Made by a program: the position numbers and the translations under genes | Shown here: positions 25,094 to 34,141 of the stretch, one piece after another | How the letters are laid out: each line of letters opens with the position of its first letter | Position numbering within the stretch: the stretch's first letter is position 1 | DNA from: Fontivita pretiosa | Lineage (GTDB): Bacteria; Planctomycetota; Phycisphaerae; Tepidisphaerales; Tepidisphaeraceae | NCBI RefSeq assembly: GCF_050410795.1 | Contig: NZ_CP191258.1 | Span: 4,402,001 to 4,466,000 of the forward strand | Direction of reading: 5' to 3' | Length of the DNA stretch: 64,000 bases | The notes under the pieces: generated by a model | The model's input: the letters and a program-made list of their open reading frames with translations, nothing else | Databases searched by the model: none | What the model was told of the DNA's origin: nothing

Positions 25094-26755
25094 ATGCGAT
25101 TTGACTTTCACCGGGCGATGCTCCTGGATCCGGACACTCATCCGTTGCGTTATCTACCGGGCGCGGCGATCGTGCTGTCGTTGATGTACCTGGCATCACG
25201 GGGTTTGCGCGGGGATCGCCAGTGGCGATGCGTATTTTGGGTCTCCGGGATCATCGGTGCGGCATCGTCGATGGTGATGGTGGCGGCGGGGATTCCGCAG
25301 GCAACGAAGCATGATTGGAGCGCCGCGCGGCTGGCGCCCGCAGCCGCTTGGATCAGGGGATACGAGCTGTATTATCCGCACAACCAGGGACCGATGCTCG
25401 TGCAGATGTACGGACCGGTGTCGGCGATGCTGTACGTGCCTGCGGCGTTGGCATCGCGCCCGACGCCCGCCATCCTCATCGGCGTGTTCACAGGGTTGGC
25501 CTCGTACGCGCTGCCGGCGGCGTGGTTCCTCTTGTGGAGCAGGCGCGATCGTGGCCTGAGCATTGTCGTCATCTCGATCGTCGCGTTCGTTCTGATCAGT
25601 TCCAGCCAGTTTGTTCTTAGCGAGGCCGTCACGCGGGTGACGATCGATGCGCCGGCTGTCGGGTTCTCGCTGTGCGCCTTTGCGATGCTCGCCGGGGCCG
25701 GGCAGTCGCTGCACGTCAGAGCCTTCTTGAGGTTGGGCCTGTGGTGCGGCGTGTTTGCGGCGATGTCAATCTGGACGAAGCTGACGCTTGGGCCCGTGGT
25801 CGTGGCAATGGCGCTGTACGTCTGGATGCTGGTCGGACGGCACCGTGCAGCGATGTTCGTGCTGGGCATGGCAATCAGCGGCGCAGCGGTAAGCGCGATT
25901 CTGCTCTTGTGGTTCGGGCCTGCGATGCTGTTCCAGATGCTCGTGGTCCCGTTGAATCAACCGTGGCAGGTTCCGGAGTTGCCCGCGCCCCTGGCGCTTT
26001 GGCACGCGGTGCAGTGGTTGTGGTACTGGTCGAACCCGGTCGGATGGATCCTGTTGGCGGGCCTGGTCATCGCCATCGGTGTAAGTCGGCCGGACCCAGC
26101 CCGGTGGCGCGAGTGGCTCGATGGCAATCCATGGATCCTGCCGATGCTCGGCGCGGTGTGCGTGCTGCCCACATCGGCGATCGCCAGCGCGAAGTGGGGC
26201 GGGGCATGGAATAACGCGGTGCCAGGGGCCAGCATGGCGCTGCTGGCGGCGGTGGGAGCGCTGGGCAACGCCGCATCACGTGGCCACTGGGATGCACCCA
26301 ACCGGCCCGGTCTTCCTCCGCTGGGTCGCCTCGCACGCGTTGCGCTGTTGGGGCTGGTTCTGGCGGCCTGTTGGATTCCTGTGAGCGGATTCTCCCAACT
26401 CGTTGATGGACTGCGCACATGGAAGCGGCTGAGCGACAACGATCACGAAGCTGCCTTTCGTTACGCCAGGGAACACCCGGGCGAGATCTACTTTCCATGT
26501 CATCCGCTTTCGCCGTTGCTGGCGGAAGGTAAGGCGTATCACTTTCAGGCCGGACTGGACGATCTTCGCGTCGCGGGACTGGCGATGAGCGAGGCGAACT
26601 TCCGCGCCTGGCTTCCGCCGCGGATGCGAGCGGTGGCATTCCGACCCCGCCAGGCGCAATGGGTCCGGGACGTGCTGGCGCGCCTGCCGGAGTTTCGCAG
26701 GATGGTGCGGATTCCTGAGCTTCACGAGTGGATCCTCTTGACGCGTGACGAGTAG
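25094..26755 (+). CDS. Polytopic membrane protein, possible glycosyltransferase
   Basis: A 553-residue protein with about 10-12 hydrophobic segments and a soluble C-terminal domain of about 100 residues. The loop after the second membrane helix (HDWSAARLAPAAAWIRGYELYYPHNQGPMLVQMYGP) resembles the luminal loop of GT-C fold transferases, with an acidic residue near the start, but no full family signature is visible. It lies 99 bases after the type VII-like ATPase gene on the same strand; a functional link is not evident. I treat it as a hypothetical membrane protein. Confidence 0.7.
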   Translation: MRFDFHRAMLLDPDTHPLRYLPGAAIVLSLMYLASRGLRGDRQWRCVFWVSGIIGAASSMVMVAAGIPQATKHDWSAARLAPAAAWIRGYELYYPHNQGPMLVQMYGPVSAMLYVPAALASRPTPAILIGVFTGLASYALPAAWFLLWSRRDRGLSIVVISIVAFVLISSSQFVLSEAVTRVTIDAPAVGFSLCAFAMLAGAGQSLHVRAFLRLGLWCGVFAAMSIWTKLTLGPVVVAMALYVWMLVGRHRAAMFVLGMAISGAAVSAILLLWFGPAMLFQMLVVPLNQPWQVPELPAPLALWHAVQWLWYWSNPVGWILLAGLVIAIGVSRPDPARWREWLDGNPWILPMLGAVCVLPTSAIASAKWGGAWNNAVPGASMALLAAVGALGNAASRGHWDAPNRPGLPPLGRLARVALLGLVLAACWIPVSGFSQLVDGLRTWKRLSDNDHEAAFRYAREHPGEIYFPCHPLSPLLAEGKAYHFQAGLDDLRVAGLAMSEANFRAWLPPRMRAVAFRPRQAQWVRDVLARLPEFRRMVRIPELHEWILLTRDE

Positions 26756-26776
26756 TATGCGGTGGTTGAGTGCTGC

Positions 26777-26800
26777 CATCGCCTGTCACTCCTGGCGATG
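26777..26800. repeat. 7-bp perfect hairpin after the membrane protein gene
   Basis: CATCGCC (26777-26783) and GGCGATG (26794-26800) pair perfectly over a 10-base loop. No T-tract follows, so a terminator role is doubtful; it may just be part of the spacer ahead of the long inverted repeat. Confidence 0.3.
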
Positions 26801-26901
26801 TGATAATCTCTTGTGCTTGATGACTGCCGCGCAGTTTGAAATGACTATCGCCAACGATGTCCGGCACCGTGCCGATCCGTGGCAGGCTCACGATTGATGA
26901 A

Positions 26902-26957
26902 AAAAAGGGGTCGGGAGTCTTTTCGGGCGGGGCGGAAAAGACTCCCGACCCCTTTTT
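26902..26957. repeat. Long perfect inverted repeat (23-bp stem), REP-like
   Basis: The arm 26902-26924 is the exact reverse complement of 26935-26957, with a 10-base G/C-rich loop. The core is GGGGTCGGGAGTC, flanked by A5 and TTTTC, so either strand ends in a T-tract. It would terminate transcription in both directions, yet lies only about 48 bases before the rhamnosidase start, after which a new promoter is seen. I recall the same motif (GACTCCCGACCCC) being scattered in planctomycete genomes, which suggests a REP-like dispersed element. Confidence 0.8.
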
Positions 26958-26960
26958 CGC

Positions 26961-26988
26961 TGGACAAGCGGCGGGCGCTGCGCACAAT
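26961..26988 (+). promoter_or_regulatory. Candidate promoter of the rhamnosidase gene
   Basis: TGGACA (26961-26966) and CACAAT (26983-26988) lie 16 bases apart, directly after the inverted repeat. The -35 matches consensus at 5 of 6 positions and the -10 at 4 of 6. It favours the ATG at 27005 over one at 26987. Confidence 0.4.
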
Positions 26989-27004
26989 GCCCGCCGACAA
27001 AGCT

Positions 27005-29704
27005 ATGCATCAGCCAATCTCTCTGCGTTGTGAATACCTGGTCAATCCCCTGGGGATCGATGCGCGGCGGCCGCGGCTGTCGTGGGAGCTTTCCGATCCG
27101 CGTCGCGGGGCGCGGCAGAGCGCCTACCAGATCGTGGTCGCCAGCTCGCTGGCCCGGCTGGGCAGCGATCAGCCGGACCTGTGGAACAGCGGCGTGGTCA
27201 GCTCCGATCAATCGATCCACATCGAATACGCCGGCACCGAACTCGCTTCCCGCCAGCGGTGCTACTGGAAGGTTCGCACATGGGATGCGAGCAACGAGCC
27301 GTCGAGCTGGAGCGAGCCGGCGTGGTGGGAAATGGGATTGCTTCAGCGCAGCCAGTGGAAGGCCAAGTGGATCGGCGCCCCGATCGTCGGCGGGCCGTAT
27401 TCGATCCCGCCGGCGGCGTATCTGCGGAAGCAGTTCAGGCTGGACGGGCAGGTGAGCTGGGCGCGGCTTTATGTGACGGCGCTGGGGTTGTACGAGTTCG
27501 AGATCAACGGGCAGCCTGTGGCGGACTACGTCTTTGCGCCGGGGCGCACCGAATACACCAAGCGCGTGCCGTACCAGGTGTTCGACGTGACCGGGATGCT
27601 GCGGAGCGGGGAAAACGCCTGCGGCGCGATCCTGGGCGACGGCTGGTACTGCGGACACCTGCACAGCGATCCGCGGCAGACGTATGGCGACCGACCCCGC
27701 CTGCTGGCGCAGCTTGAGGTTGGCTTGGCCGACGGATCGACCCGCACCATCGTCTCGGATGAGACATGGAGCGCCGGCGAAGGGCCGATCCGCTCGTCGG
27801 ACATGCTCATGGGCGAAGATTACGACGCGCGCCTGGAGATTGCAGGGTGGAGCTCGCCTGCGGATGCTTCTGTCCAGCCTTCGGCAGGAGTGCGGACAGA
27901 GGCGGTGAACGGCTGGCGTGCGGCGGTGGTATTCGACGATCCGGGGATCGAGCTGGTGGCCCACCGCGCACCGCCGGTGCGGCGGATTCAGCTCCTGAAG
28001 CCGATCGCCCCGCCGAAGGCGTCGGCGAACCGCAGGCGGCACATCTTCGATCTGGGGCAGAACATGGTGGGGCGGGTGCGTCTGAGGGTTCGCAACGCGC
28101 GGCCTGGACAGACCATCGAGCTGCGACACGCCGAGATGCTCGACAAGGACGGCAAGCTCTACACCGCGGCGCTGCGCACGGCGCGGGCGACGGATCACTA
28201 CACGACCCGAGGCGGGGCCGAGGAGATCTACGAGCCGCGATTCACCTTCCACGGCTTCCGCTATGTCGAGGTGCGCGATTATCCGGGTCGAAACCCGACC
28301 GCCGACGATCTGGTCGGCGTGGTCGTGCATTCCGACGCCACGCCCACCGGGCAGTTCGAATGCTCCGACCCGATGATCAATCAACTCCAGAGCAACATCG
28401 TCTGGAGTCAGAAGGGCAACTTCATCGATATCCCCACCGACTGTCCGCAACGGGACGAGCGACTGGGATGGACCGGCGATGCGCAGGTCTTCATCCGTAC
28501 GGCGGCGTTCAACATGGACGTGGCCAACTTCTTCACGAAGTGGCTGCGTGACATGGCCGACTCGCAGGGCGAGGACGGGCGCATCCCCTCGGTGGTGCCG
28601 CATGTCAGGAGCATTCACGACGAAGGGGGGCCGGCCTGGGCGGACGCCGCGGTCATCTGTCCCTGGATCATTTACCTCTGCTACGGCGACAAGCGCATCC
28701 TGGAAGACTGCTGGCCGATGATGAGCCGGTTCATGGATTTCCTCCAGGCCAACTGCGTGAATGACATCCGCGCCGACGAGCACTGGAAGTGGCGGGGCTA
28801 TGGCGACTGGCTGAGCATCAATGCCGAGACGCCGCATGATCTGATTGGCACGGCGTTTTACGCGCACTGTGCAAGGCTGATGTCGAGGATGGCGGGGATT
28901 CTCGGCAAGGAGCGCGAGCAGGCGAAATACGCAGAGCTATTCCAGCGCGTGCGTCGGGCGTGGCAGAGGAGGTTTGTCACCGCCGACGGGCTGATCATCG
29001 GACAGACGCAGACGGCTTATGTGCTGGCGCTGCACTTTGACCTGCTTCCTGAGGAGCTTCGCCCCAAAATCGTCGATGCGCTGGTGCGGAACATCGAGTC
29101 CCGCGGGATGCACCTTTCCACCGGCTTCGTCGGCACGCCGTACCTCAACCACGTGCTGACGCGTTTCGGGCGATCGGATGTGGCCTACGCGCTGCTGATG
29201 CAGAAGACCTACCCGTCGTGGCTGTATCCGATCACGCAGGGCGCCACAACGATGTGGGAGCGATGGGATGCCTGGACGCATGACAAGGGATTCAGCGACA
29301 CGGGGATGAACTCGTTCAATCACTACGCCTTTGGCGCCGTGGGCGAGTGGATCTACAGCACGATCGGCGGGATCGACCTGGATCCGGAAAAACCGGGATA
29401 CAAGCACATCCTGATCCGCCCCACGCCCGGTGGGCAGATCACCTGGGCAAGGGCGGCGCTCAAGTCGGTGCATGGGCTGATCGAAAGCGCCTGGCGGATC
29501 GAGGGCGAGCGGTTCAACCTGAACGTCACGATTCCGCCGAACACCACCGCCACCGTGCGCCTGCCGACGCGCGACGCCAACTCGGTGACCGAAAGTGGCC
29601 AGCCGGCGGCGCAGGCGGAGGGGGTGCGGTTCATCGGGTCTGCCGGCGGGTTTGCGACCTACGCCGTCGCCGCCGGCAAATACCAGTTTGCATCGAATCT
29701 GTGA
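27005..29704 (+). CDS. Alpha-L-rhamnosidase, glycoside hydrolase family 78
   Basis: An 899-residue enzyme releasing terminal alpha-L-rhamnose from glycans or plant polysaccharides. It starts with the typical LRCEYLVNPLGIDARRPRLSWEL. Beta-sandwich domains follow (YVTALGLYEFEINGQPV, FAPGRTEYTKRVPYQVFDV), then the (alpha/alpha)6 catalytic domain with DIPTDCPQRDERLGWTGDAQVF, holding the general acid region, GDWLS and TMWERWDAW. A C-terminal beta domain ends it. No signal peptide is seen, so it may act inside the cell on imported oligosaccharides. An ATG at 26987 is also possible; the frame further upstream is a translation of the inverted repeat and was excluded. Confidence 0.93.
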   Translation: MHQPISLRCEYLVNPLGIDARRPRLSWELSDPRRGARQSAYQIVVASSLARLGSDQPDLWNSGVVSSDQSIHIEYAGTELASRQRCYWKVRTWDASNEPSSWSEPAWWEMGLLQRSQWKAKWIGAPIVGGPYSIPPAAYLRKQFRLDGQVSWARLYVTALGLYEFEINGQPVADYVFAPGRTEYTKRVPYQVFDVTGMLRSGENACGAILGDGWYCGHLHSDPRQTYGDRPRLLAQLEVGLADGSTRTIVSDETWSAGEGPIRSSDMLMGEDYDARLEIAGWSSPADASVQPSAGVRTEAVNGWRAAVVFDDPGIELVAHRAPPVRRIQLLKPIAPPKASANRRRHIFDLGQNMVGRVRLRVRNARPGQTIELRHAEMLDKDGKLYTAALRTARATDHYTTRGGAEEIYEPRFTFHGFRYVEVRDYPGRNPTADDLVGVVVHSDATPTGQFECSDPMINQLQSNIVWSQKGNFIDIPTDCPQRDERLGWTGDAQVFIRTAAFNMDVANFFTKWLRDMADSQGEDGRIPSVVPHVRSIHDEGGPAWADAAVICPWIIYLCYGDKRILEDCWPMMSRFMDFLQANCVNDIRADEHWKWRGYGDWLSINAETPHDLIGTAFYAHCARLMSRMAGILGKEREQAKYAELFQRVRRAWQRRFVTADGLIIGQTQTAYVLALHFDLLPEELRPKIVDALVRNIESRGMHLSTGFVGTPYLNHVLTRFGRSDVAYALLMQKTYPSWLYPITQGATTMWERWDAWTHDKGFSDTGMNSFNHYAFGAVGEWIYSTIGGIDLDPEKPGYKHILIRPTPGGQITWARAALKSVHGLIESAWRIEGERFNLNVTIPPNTTATVRLPTRDANSVTESGQPAAQAEGVRFIGSAGGFATYAVAAGKYQFASNL

Positions 29705-29853
29705 TCGGCCCGGCGACAGCGCGCCCCTGCGGGTGGGGGGGCATCCCTGTTCGGACCGGTCCGGCAATCCCCAAAGTGGGCTTTTGCGTGTCACGGGGGC
29801 GTGGGGGCGCTGTTGGGTAGAGTGTCGAGTTCGTGCCGCAGGCCGCCGCCGGT

Positions 29854-29859
29854 TAAAAT
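29854..29859 (+). promoter_or_regulatory. Candidate -10 element of ligA
   Basis: TAAAAT matches consensus at 5 of 6 positions and ends 7 bases before the start codon, so the mRNA could begin at the A of ATG. The -35 region is weak. Confidence 0.4.
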
Positions 29860-29866
29860 TGTCGCT

Positions 29867-31954
29867 ATGGGCGAATCGGTGAAGCAGCGAATCGAATGGC
29901 TCCGCGCGGAGCTGAATCGACACAATTATCTTTACTACGTCCTGAACAAACCGGAGATCAGCGATCAGGAATACGACCGGATGCTCAAGGAGCTGGAGGA
30001 GTTGGAGCGGCAGCACCCGGAGCTGATCACGCCGGACTCGCCAACCCAACGGGTGGGGGGGCAGCCGATCGAGGGCTTCCGCACCGTCGAACACGCGGTG
30101 CCGATGCTCAGCATCGACAATACCTACAACGAGCAGGAGCTGCGCGCTTTCGACGAGCGCGTCCGCAAGGGACTGGGCGGCGAGCCGTACCAGTACGTCG
30201 TGGAGCCCAAGATCGACGGAGTGGCGGTGAGCCTGAGATATGAGAATGGGCTGCTGGTGCTGGGGGCAACGCGAGGCGACGGCCGGCGGGGCGATGACAT
30301 CACCGCCAACGTCCGCACCATCCGCTCCGTGCCGCTGCGGCTGTCGGCTGCGATCCGGCCGCGGGCAGAGGGCCGCGCGGAGCGGCCCGCAGTTCAGATC
30401 CCCCGCATCCTGGAGGTCCGCGGGGAGGTGTACATGGAGAACGACGTTTTCCAGGCGATCAACCGCGAGCGGCTGGCGGCCGGCGAAGAGCCGTTCGCCA
30501 ATCCGCGCAACTGTGCCGCCGGCACGCTCAAGCAGCTTGATCCGAAAGTGGTGGCGGCGAGGAAGCTGCGGTTCGTCGCGCACGGGTTTGGGCAGGTCGA
30601 GCCGCTGTGGTGCGACAGTTACTGGGACTGCATGCATATTCTTCGCGACCTTGGATTCCCGCTGCCACAGGATTTTGTCCGCTGCGACAACATCGATCAG
30701 GTCATCGCGAAGGTCGAATCGTTCGCAAAGGTCCGCGGAAAGCTGCCCTATCCGACCGATGGCATGGTGATCAAGGTCGATTCCTTCCGGCAACGCGAAA
30801 AGCTGGGGGCTACCAGCAAGGCGCCGCGGTGGGCGATCGCGTTCAAGTATCCGGCCGAGCAGGCCCAGACCGTCATCCGCGCTGTTGACTGGCAGGTGGG
30901 CAAGGGCGGCACGCTGACTCCCGTGGCCAGGATGGATCCGGTGTTCGTCGGCGGCACCACCGTCTCCAACGCCAGCCTGCACAATATCGAACAGATCGAA
31001 GCCAAGGACATCCACATCGGCGACACGGTGGTGATCGAAAAGGCCGGAGAGATCATCCCACAGGTGGTTGCGGTGATTCCGGAGAAGCGTCCGAAGAACG
31101 CGAAGAAGGTAACGGCGCCGACGAAGTGCCCCAGTTGCGGCGCGAAGGTGGAGAAAGAGCCTGACACCCCGTATATCCGCTGTGTCAACCCGGCGTGTCC
31201 GGCGCAGCTTCGCGAGCGGTTGCTCTGGTTCGTCGGGCGCGGACAGATGTACGTCGAAGGGCTTGGGGAGCACATCATCGATCAGCTCATCGCCGCCGGC
31301 AAGCTCAAAACCTTCGCCGACCTGTACAAGCTGACCGAGGCCGACATCGCCAACCTGACCAGCAAAACCGAGAAGGACGGCAAAACGATCATCCGCAAAG
31401 TCGGCCAGAAGAATGCGGCCAAAATCATCAAGAACATCGAATCGACCCGTTCACTGGGGCTGGATCGATTGCTGGCGGGGCTGGGCATCCGACACGTGGG
31501 CAACCGGGTGGCGTATGTTCTGGCCAGCCACTTCGGCTCGCTGGACGCCATCGCGTCGGCGACGAAGGAACAACTGGCCGCGGTTCACGAAATCGGCCCG
31601 GTTATCGCCGAATCCGTTTACGACTTCTTCCACAACGAGGCGGGAATCAAGGCGATCAAGGCGCTCAAGGCCGTGGGGATCGATCCGAAGATGCCCAGGC
31701 CCGAGGCAGCGGGCGGCGAGCAGCCGCTGGCGGGGCAGACGGTTGTCGTTACCGGTACACTCAAAAACTTCGACCGCAAACAGATCGAGGATCTGATCCA
31801 GCAGCTCGGAGGCAAGCCCGCCAGCAGCGTCAGCAAAAACACCAGCTTCGTCATTGCCGGGGAGAACCCCGGCAGCAAGCTCGAGAAGGCCAGGCAGCTT
31901 GGCGTCCCGGTGCTGAGCGAAGAGCAGTTCCTGAAGAAGATCGGACGGGGATAG
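29867..31954 (+). CDS. ligA: NAD-dependent DNA ligase LigA
   Basis: A 695-residue cytoplasmic ligase that seals nicks in replication and repair. The N-terminal Ia domain (LRAELNRHNYLYYVLNKPEISDQEYD) binds NAD. The adenylated Lys is K115 in VEPKIDGVA. LGATRGDGRRGDDIT, the OB domain, a four-Cys zinc finger (CPSCGAKV ... CVNPACPAQ), helix-hairpin-helix repeats and a C-terminal BRCT domain (LAGQTVVVTGTLKNFDRKQIEDLI) follow. Length and order are standard. The start MGESVKQRIEWLR lies 7 bases after a TAAAAT -10-like element, and the longer frame from 29801 is unlikely. Confidence 0.97.
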   Translation: MGESVKQRIEWLRAELNRHNYLYYVLNKPEISDQEYDRMLKELEELERQHPELITPDSPTQRVGGQPIEGFRTVEHAVPMLSIDNTYNEQELRAFDERVRKGLGGEPYQYVVEPKIDGVAVSLRYENGLLVLGATRGDGRRGDDITANVRTIRSVPLRLSAAIRPRAEGRAERPAVQIPRILEVRGEVYMENDVFQAINRERLAAGEEPFANPRNCAAGTLKQLDPKVVAARKLRFVAHGFGQVEPLWCDSYWDCMHILRDLGFPLPQDFVRCDNIDQVIAKVESFAKVRGKLPYPTDGMVIKVDSFRQREKLGATSKAPRWAIAFKYPAEQAQTVIRAVDWQVGKGGTLTPVARMDPVFVGGTTVSNASLHNIEQIEAKDIHIGDTVVIEKAGEIIPQVVAVIPEKRPKNAKKVTAPTKCPSCGAKVEKEPDTPYIRCVNPACPAQLRERLLWFVGRGQMYVEGLGEHIIDQLIAAGKLKTFADLYKLTEADIANLTSKTEKDGKTIIRKVGQKNAAKIIKNIESTRSLGLDRLLAGLGIRHVGNRVAYVLASHFGSLDAIASATKEQLAAVHEIGPVIAESVYDFFHNEAGIKAIKALKAVGIDPKMPRPEAAGGEQPLAGQTVVVTGTLKNFDRKQIEDLIQQLGGKPASSVSKNTSFVIAGENPGSKLEKARQLGVPVLSEEQFLKKIGRG

Positions 31955-32027
31955 ACGATTGGGCGCGGTGCCGAGTGCGCCAGCGGCGCACTGTTCGGCC
32001 ATAAAGGTTGGGGATCTTAACTTGTTC

Positions 32028-32537
32028 TCAATCCCCGCGGCGGGTGCGCCAGCGGCTTGTGACGCTCCATCGCCAGATGACCTGGACACCAATGTAGCCT
32101 GCCATCGCGAGCAGGACCCCGCTGGTGATCGCGCCCACGTACATCGGCCGCCAGATCTCGCTCAGATGTTCCGATAGGCTCTGCCAGCTCCACTCGAAAT
32201 CCAACTCGCTGCGTGGTTGCCGCAGCAGCAGCCGCCCGAAGTGATAGTTGGCCCACAGCACCGGCGGAAGCGTGAGGGGATTGGTAAGCCAGATGAGCAA
32301 CAGGCTGATGCCGAGGTTGGCGCGTACGGCGACGGCACAGGCGGCGCCCGGAATCATCTGGAACGGCATCGGGATCACCGTCCAGAACAGACCGACGACC
32401 GCGGCACGCGAAACCGACCGGCGGTTGAGGTGCCAGAGGCTGGGTTGATGAAGGACGCGCCCGAACACACGCAGCAACGGGCTGCGCAATGCTCGTTCGC
32501 GGCGGGGCATGTATCGCTTGAAGAACTTGCGTGCCAT
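32028..32537 (-). CDS. DUF2062 family membrane protein
   Basis: A 169-residue protein with a basic N-terminus and three or four hydrophobic segments. AAVVGLFWTVIPMPFQMIPGAACAVAVRANLGISLLLIWLTNPLTLPPV is the typical DUF2062 core (quoted in part: WTVIPMPFQMIPG and WLTNPLTLPP). DUF2062 proteins are small bacterial membrane proteins of unknown function, sometimes fused to glycosyltransferases. The ATG at 32537 (MARKFFKRYM) is chosen because the upstream frame is rich in Arg and runs through repeat DNA. Converges with ligA. Confidence 0.85.
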   Translation of the reverse strand: MARKFFKRYMPRRERALRSPLLRVFGRVLHQPSLWHLNRRSVSRAAVVGLFWTVIPMPFQMIPGAACAVAVRANLGISLLLIWLTNPLTLPPVLWANYHFGRLLLRQPRSELDFEWSWQSLSEHLSEIWRPMYVGAITSGVLLAMAGYIGVQVIWRWSVTSRWRTRRGD

Positions 32538-32560
32538 CGTCGAGGAGATTAGCCGATTTC

Positions 32561-32584
32561 GTTCACGGCCGTCTCGGCCGTACA
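32561..32584 (+). repeat. Dispersed 24-base hairpin, copy 1
   Basis: Stem CACGGCC/GGCCGT(A) around GTCTC. It aligns with the other five copies in this window at 17 of 24 positions; one stem pair has changed on both sides compared with the consensus CACGGGC/GCCCGTG. Intergenic. Confidence 0.5.
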
Positions 32585-32645
32585 GATTGCGATTGGCCTC
32601 GGGAAATCTCTCGTATCGCGACTTACGGCGGCCGTATCGCTCGAG

Positions 32646-32669
32646 GCACGGGCGGGACGCCCGTGACAC
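32646..32669 (-). repeat. Dispersed 24-base hairpin, copy 2 (inverted)
   Basis: Plus strand shows CACGGGC-GGGAC-GCCCGTG, a perfect 7-bp stem with a 5-base loop, flanked by the conserved GAC-AC end. Its reverse complement matches copy 6 at 22 of 24 positions. Same intergenic gap as copy 1, opposite orientation. Confidence 0.65.
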
Positions 32670-32699
32670 CGTCGCGCAACGCGCGCCGGAACAGGAGCA

Positions 32700-34079
32700 T
32701 CACAGCACCGTGGTCACGACCTGCTGCACCTGGGCGATGAGTCGCTCGGCGGTGGCGCGGTCGGGCGCCTCGGCGATGATCCGCATGATCGGCTCGGTAT
32801 TGCTGGCGCGGACATGTACCCAGGCACGCTGTCGCTCCCAGTCGATGCGGATCCCATCCTGAGTGTCGATTTTCTCCGATGCAAAGTGCTGCTTGAGCGC
32901 TTCGACTGCGTGCTGGGCATCCTCGCGCCGGCAGGCAAACTTCGTCTTGACAATCTCGTACCGCGGAATCTGCGACACAAGCTGCGAGATCGTCTTGCCC
33001 GTGGCGGCCATGAGCTGAAGCACATACGCCATCCCCACCAGCGAATCCCGTCCCGGGACGATCCGCGGATCGATCACGCCGCCATTGCCTTCGCCTCCGA
33101 TCGTCGCGTTTTCCCGGAGGATCGCTTCGACGACATTGGCCTCGCCCACGGGCGTGCGAACGACGCGCGAGCCGTACATCGAGGCGATGTCGTCGATCAT
33201 GCGGCTGGTCGAGAGGTTGGTCACCGCCACGCCGGGGCGCTTGCTCAGCAGCCACATCGCGCACAGCGCCAGCGAATACTCCTCGCCGATGTATCGCCCG
33301 GTTTCGTCGATGATCGCCAGACGATCGGCGTCGGGATCCTGGGCAAAACCGACGGCGGCGCGCTGGCGTTTGACCTCGGCGGCCAGGGCGGTCAGATTCT
33401 GCTCAGTCGGCTCCGGATCGTGCGGAAATCGCCCGTCGGGAGTGCAGTTCAGATGCACGAGCTGCGCGCCAAGCCTGTTCAGCAGCGTCGCGGTGGCCAC
33501 GCAACCGGCGCCGTTGACGCTGTCCAGCACCACCTTGTATCGCCTGCTGGAAATCCCCAGCACGTCCACGTGATCCAGCACGCGCTTCACGTGCAGGGCA
33601 TGGGTCTCGCTGTTGTGCGTCGGCGGAACCAACTGCTCGACACGTACGTAACTGGTCCGCTGCTCGTGAAAGTACTGCCTGATCTGGTTTGCGATCGTCG
33701 CCGGCGGAGCGATCCCCCCGGCGGTGAGGAACTTCAGCCCGTTCCACTCGATCGGATTATGCGAGGCGGTGCACACGACGCCCGCGTCGGCGCCCAGATG
33801 CCGGACCATCATCGCCACGCCCGGCGTGGTGACGATATCCAGGTCGATGACCTGGAGCCCGGAAGCGACCAGTGCGCTGACGGCGGCGTCGCGAACCCAC
33901 ACGCCGCTGGGGCGCGAATCACGCCCCAGCACGACGCGATGATGTCCGCCGCCGGATGGTTTTGTGTTCTGTTTGATCCACGCGGCGAACGCGGCACTCA
34001 TCTGCGACACCACCGCGGGGGTGAGCGTGCCACCGACCGTGCCACGCATGCCGGAAACGCCGATCATCAATGCTTCCAT
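32700..34079 (-). CDS. glmM: Phosphohexomutase, probably phosphoglucosamine mutase
   Basis: A 459-residue alpha-D-phosphohexomutase. Domain 1 starts IGVSGMRGTVGG and holds the phosphoserine loop CTASHNPIEWNG. Domain 2 has the metal-binding DPDADRLAI. Domain 3 has the sugar-binding GGEGNGGVI, and domain 4 the phosphate loop RASNTEPIMRIIAEA. The GGEGNGG loop is seen in phosphoglucosamine/phosphomannomutases of mixed specificity, so glucosamine-6-P to glucosamine-1-P conversion for cell wall precursors is likely but not certain. It follows hisS closely. The start is set at MEALMIGVSG. Confidence 0.82.
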   Translation of the reverse strand: MEALMIGVSGMRGTVGGTLTPAVVSQMSAAFAAWIKQNTKPSGGGHHRVVLGRDSRPSGVWVRDAAVSALVASGLQVIDLDIVTTPGVAMMVRHLGADAGVVCTASHNPIEWNGLKFLTAGGIAPPATIANQIRQYFHEQRTSYVRVEQLVPPTHNSETHALHVKRVLDHVDVLGISSRRYKVVLDSVNGAGCVATATLLNRLGAQLVHLNCTPDGRFPHDPEPTEQNLTALAAEVKRQRAAVGFAQDPDADRLAIIDETGRYIGEEYSLALCAMWLLSKRPGVAVTNLSTSRMIDDIASMYGSRVVRTPVGEANVVEAILRENATIGGEGNGGVIDPRIVPGRDSLVGMAYVLQLMAATGKTISQLVSQIPRYEIVKTKFACRREDAQHAVEALKQHFASEKIDTQDGIRIDWERQRAWVHVRASNTEPIMRIIAEAPDRATAERLIAQVQQVVTTVL

Positions 34080-34141
34080 GCCCGAAATCCCTTGTGGTCC
34101 AATGTCGTCGATGCGGCAACCGCAAGTGCGCGCCGGCATGA

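Noticed and set aside
21677..25141. Long minus-strand frames under the FtsK/SpoIIIE ATPase gene
   Set aside because: Arg/His-rich composition, no motif, and fully covered by a convincing plus-strand gene.
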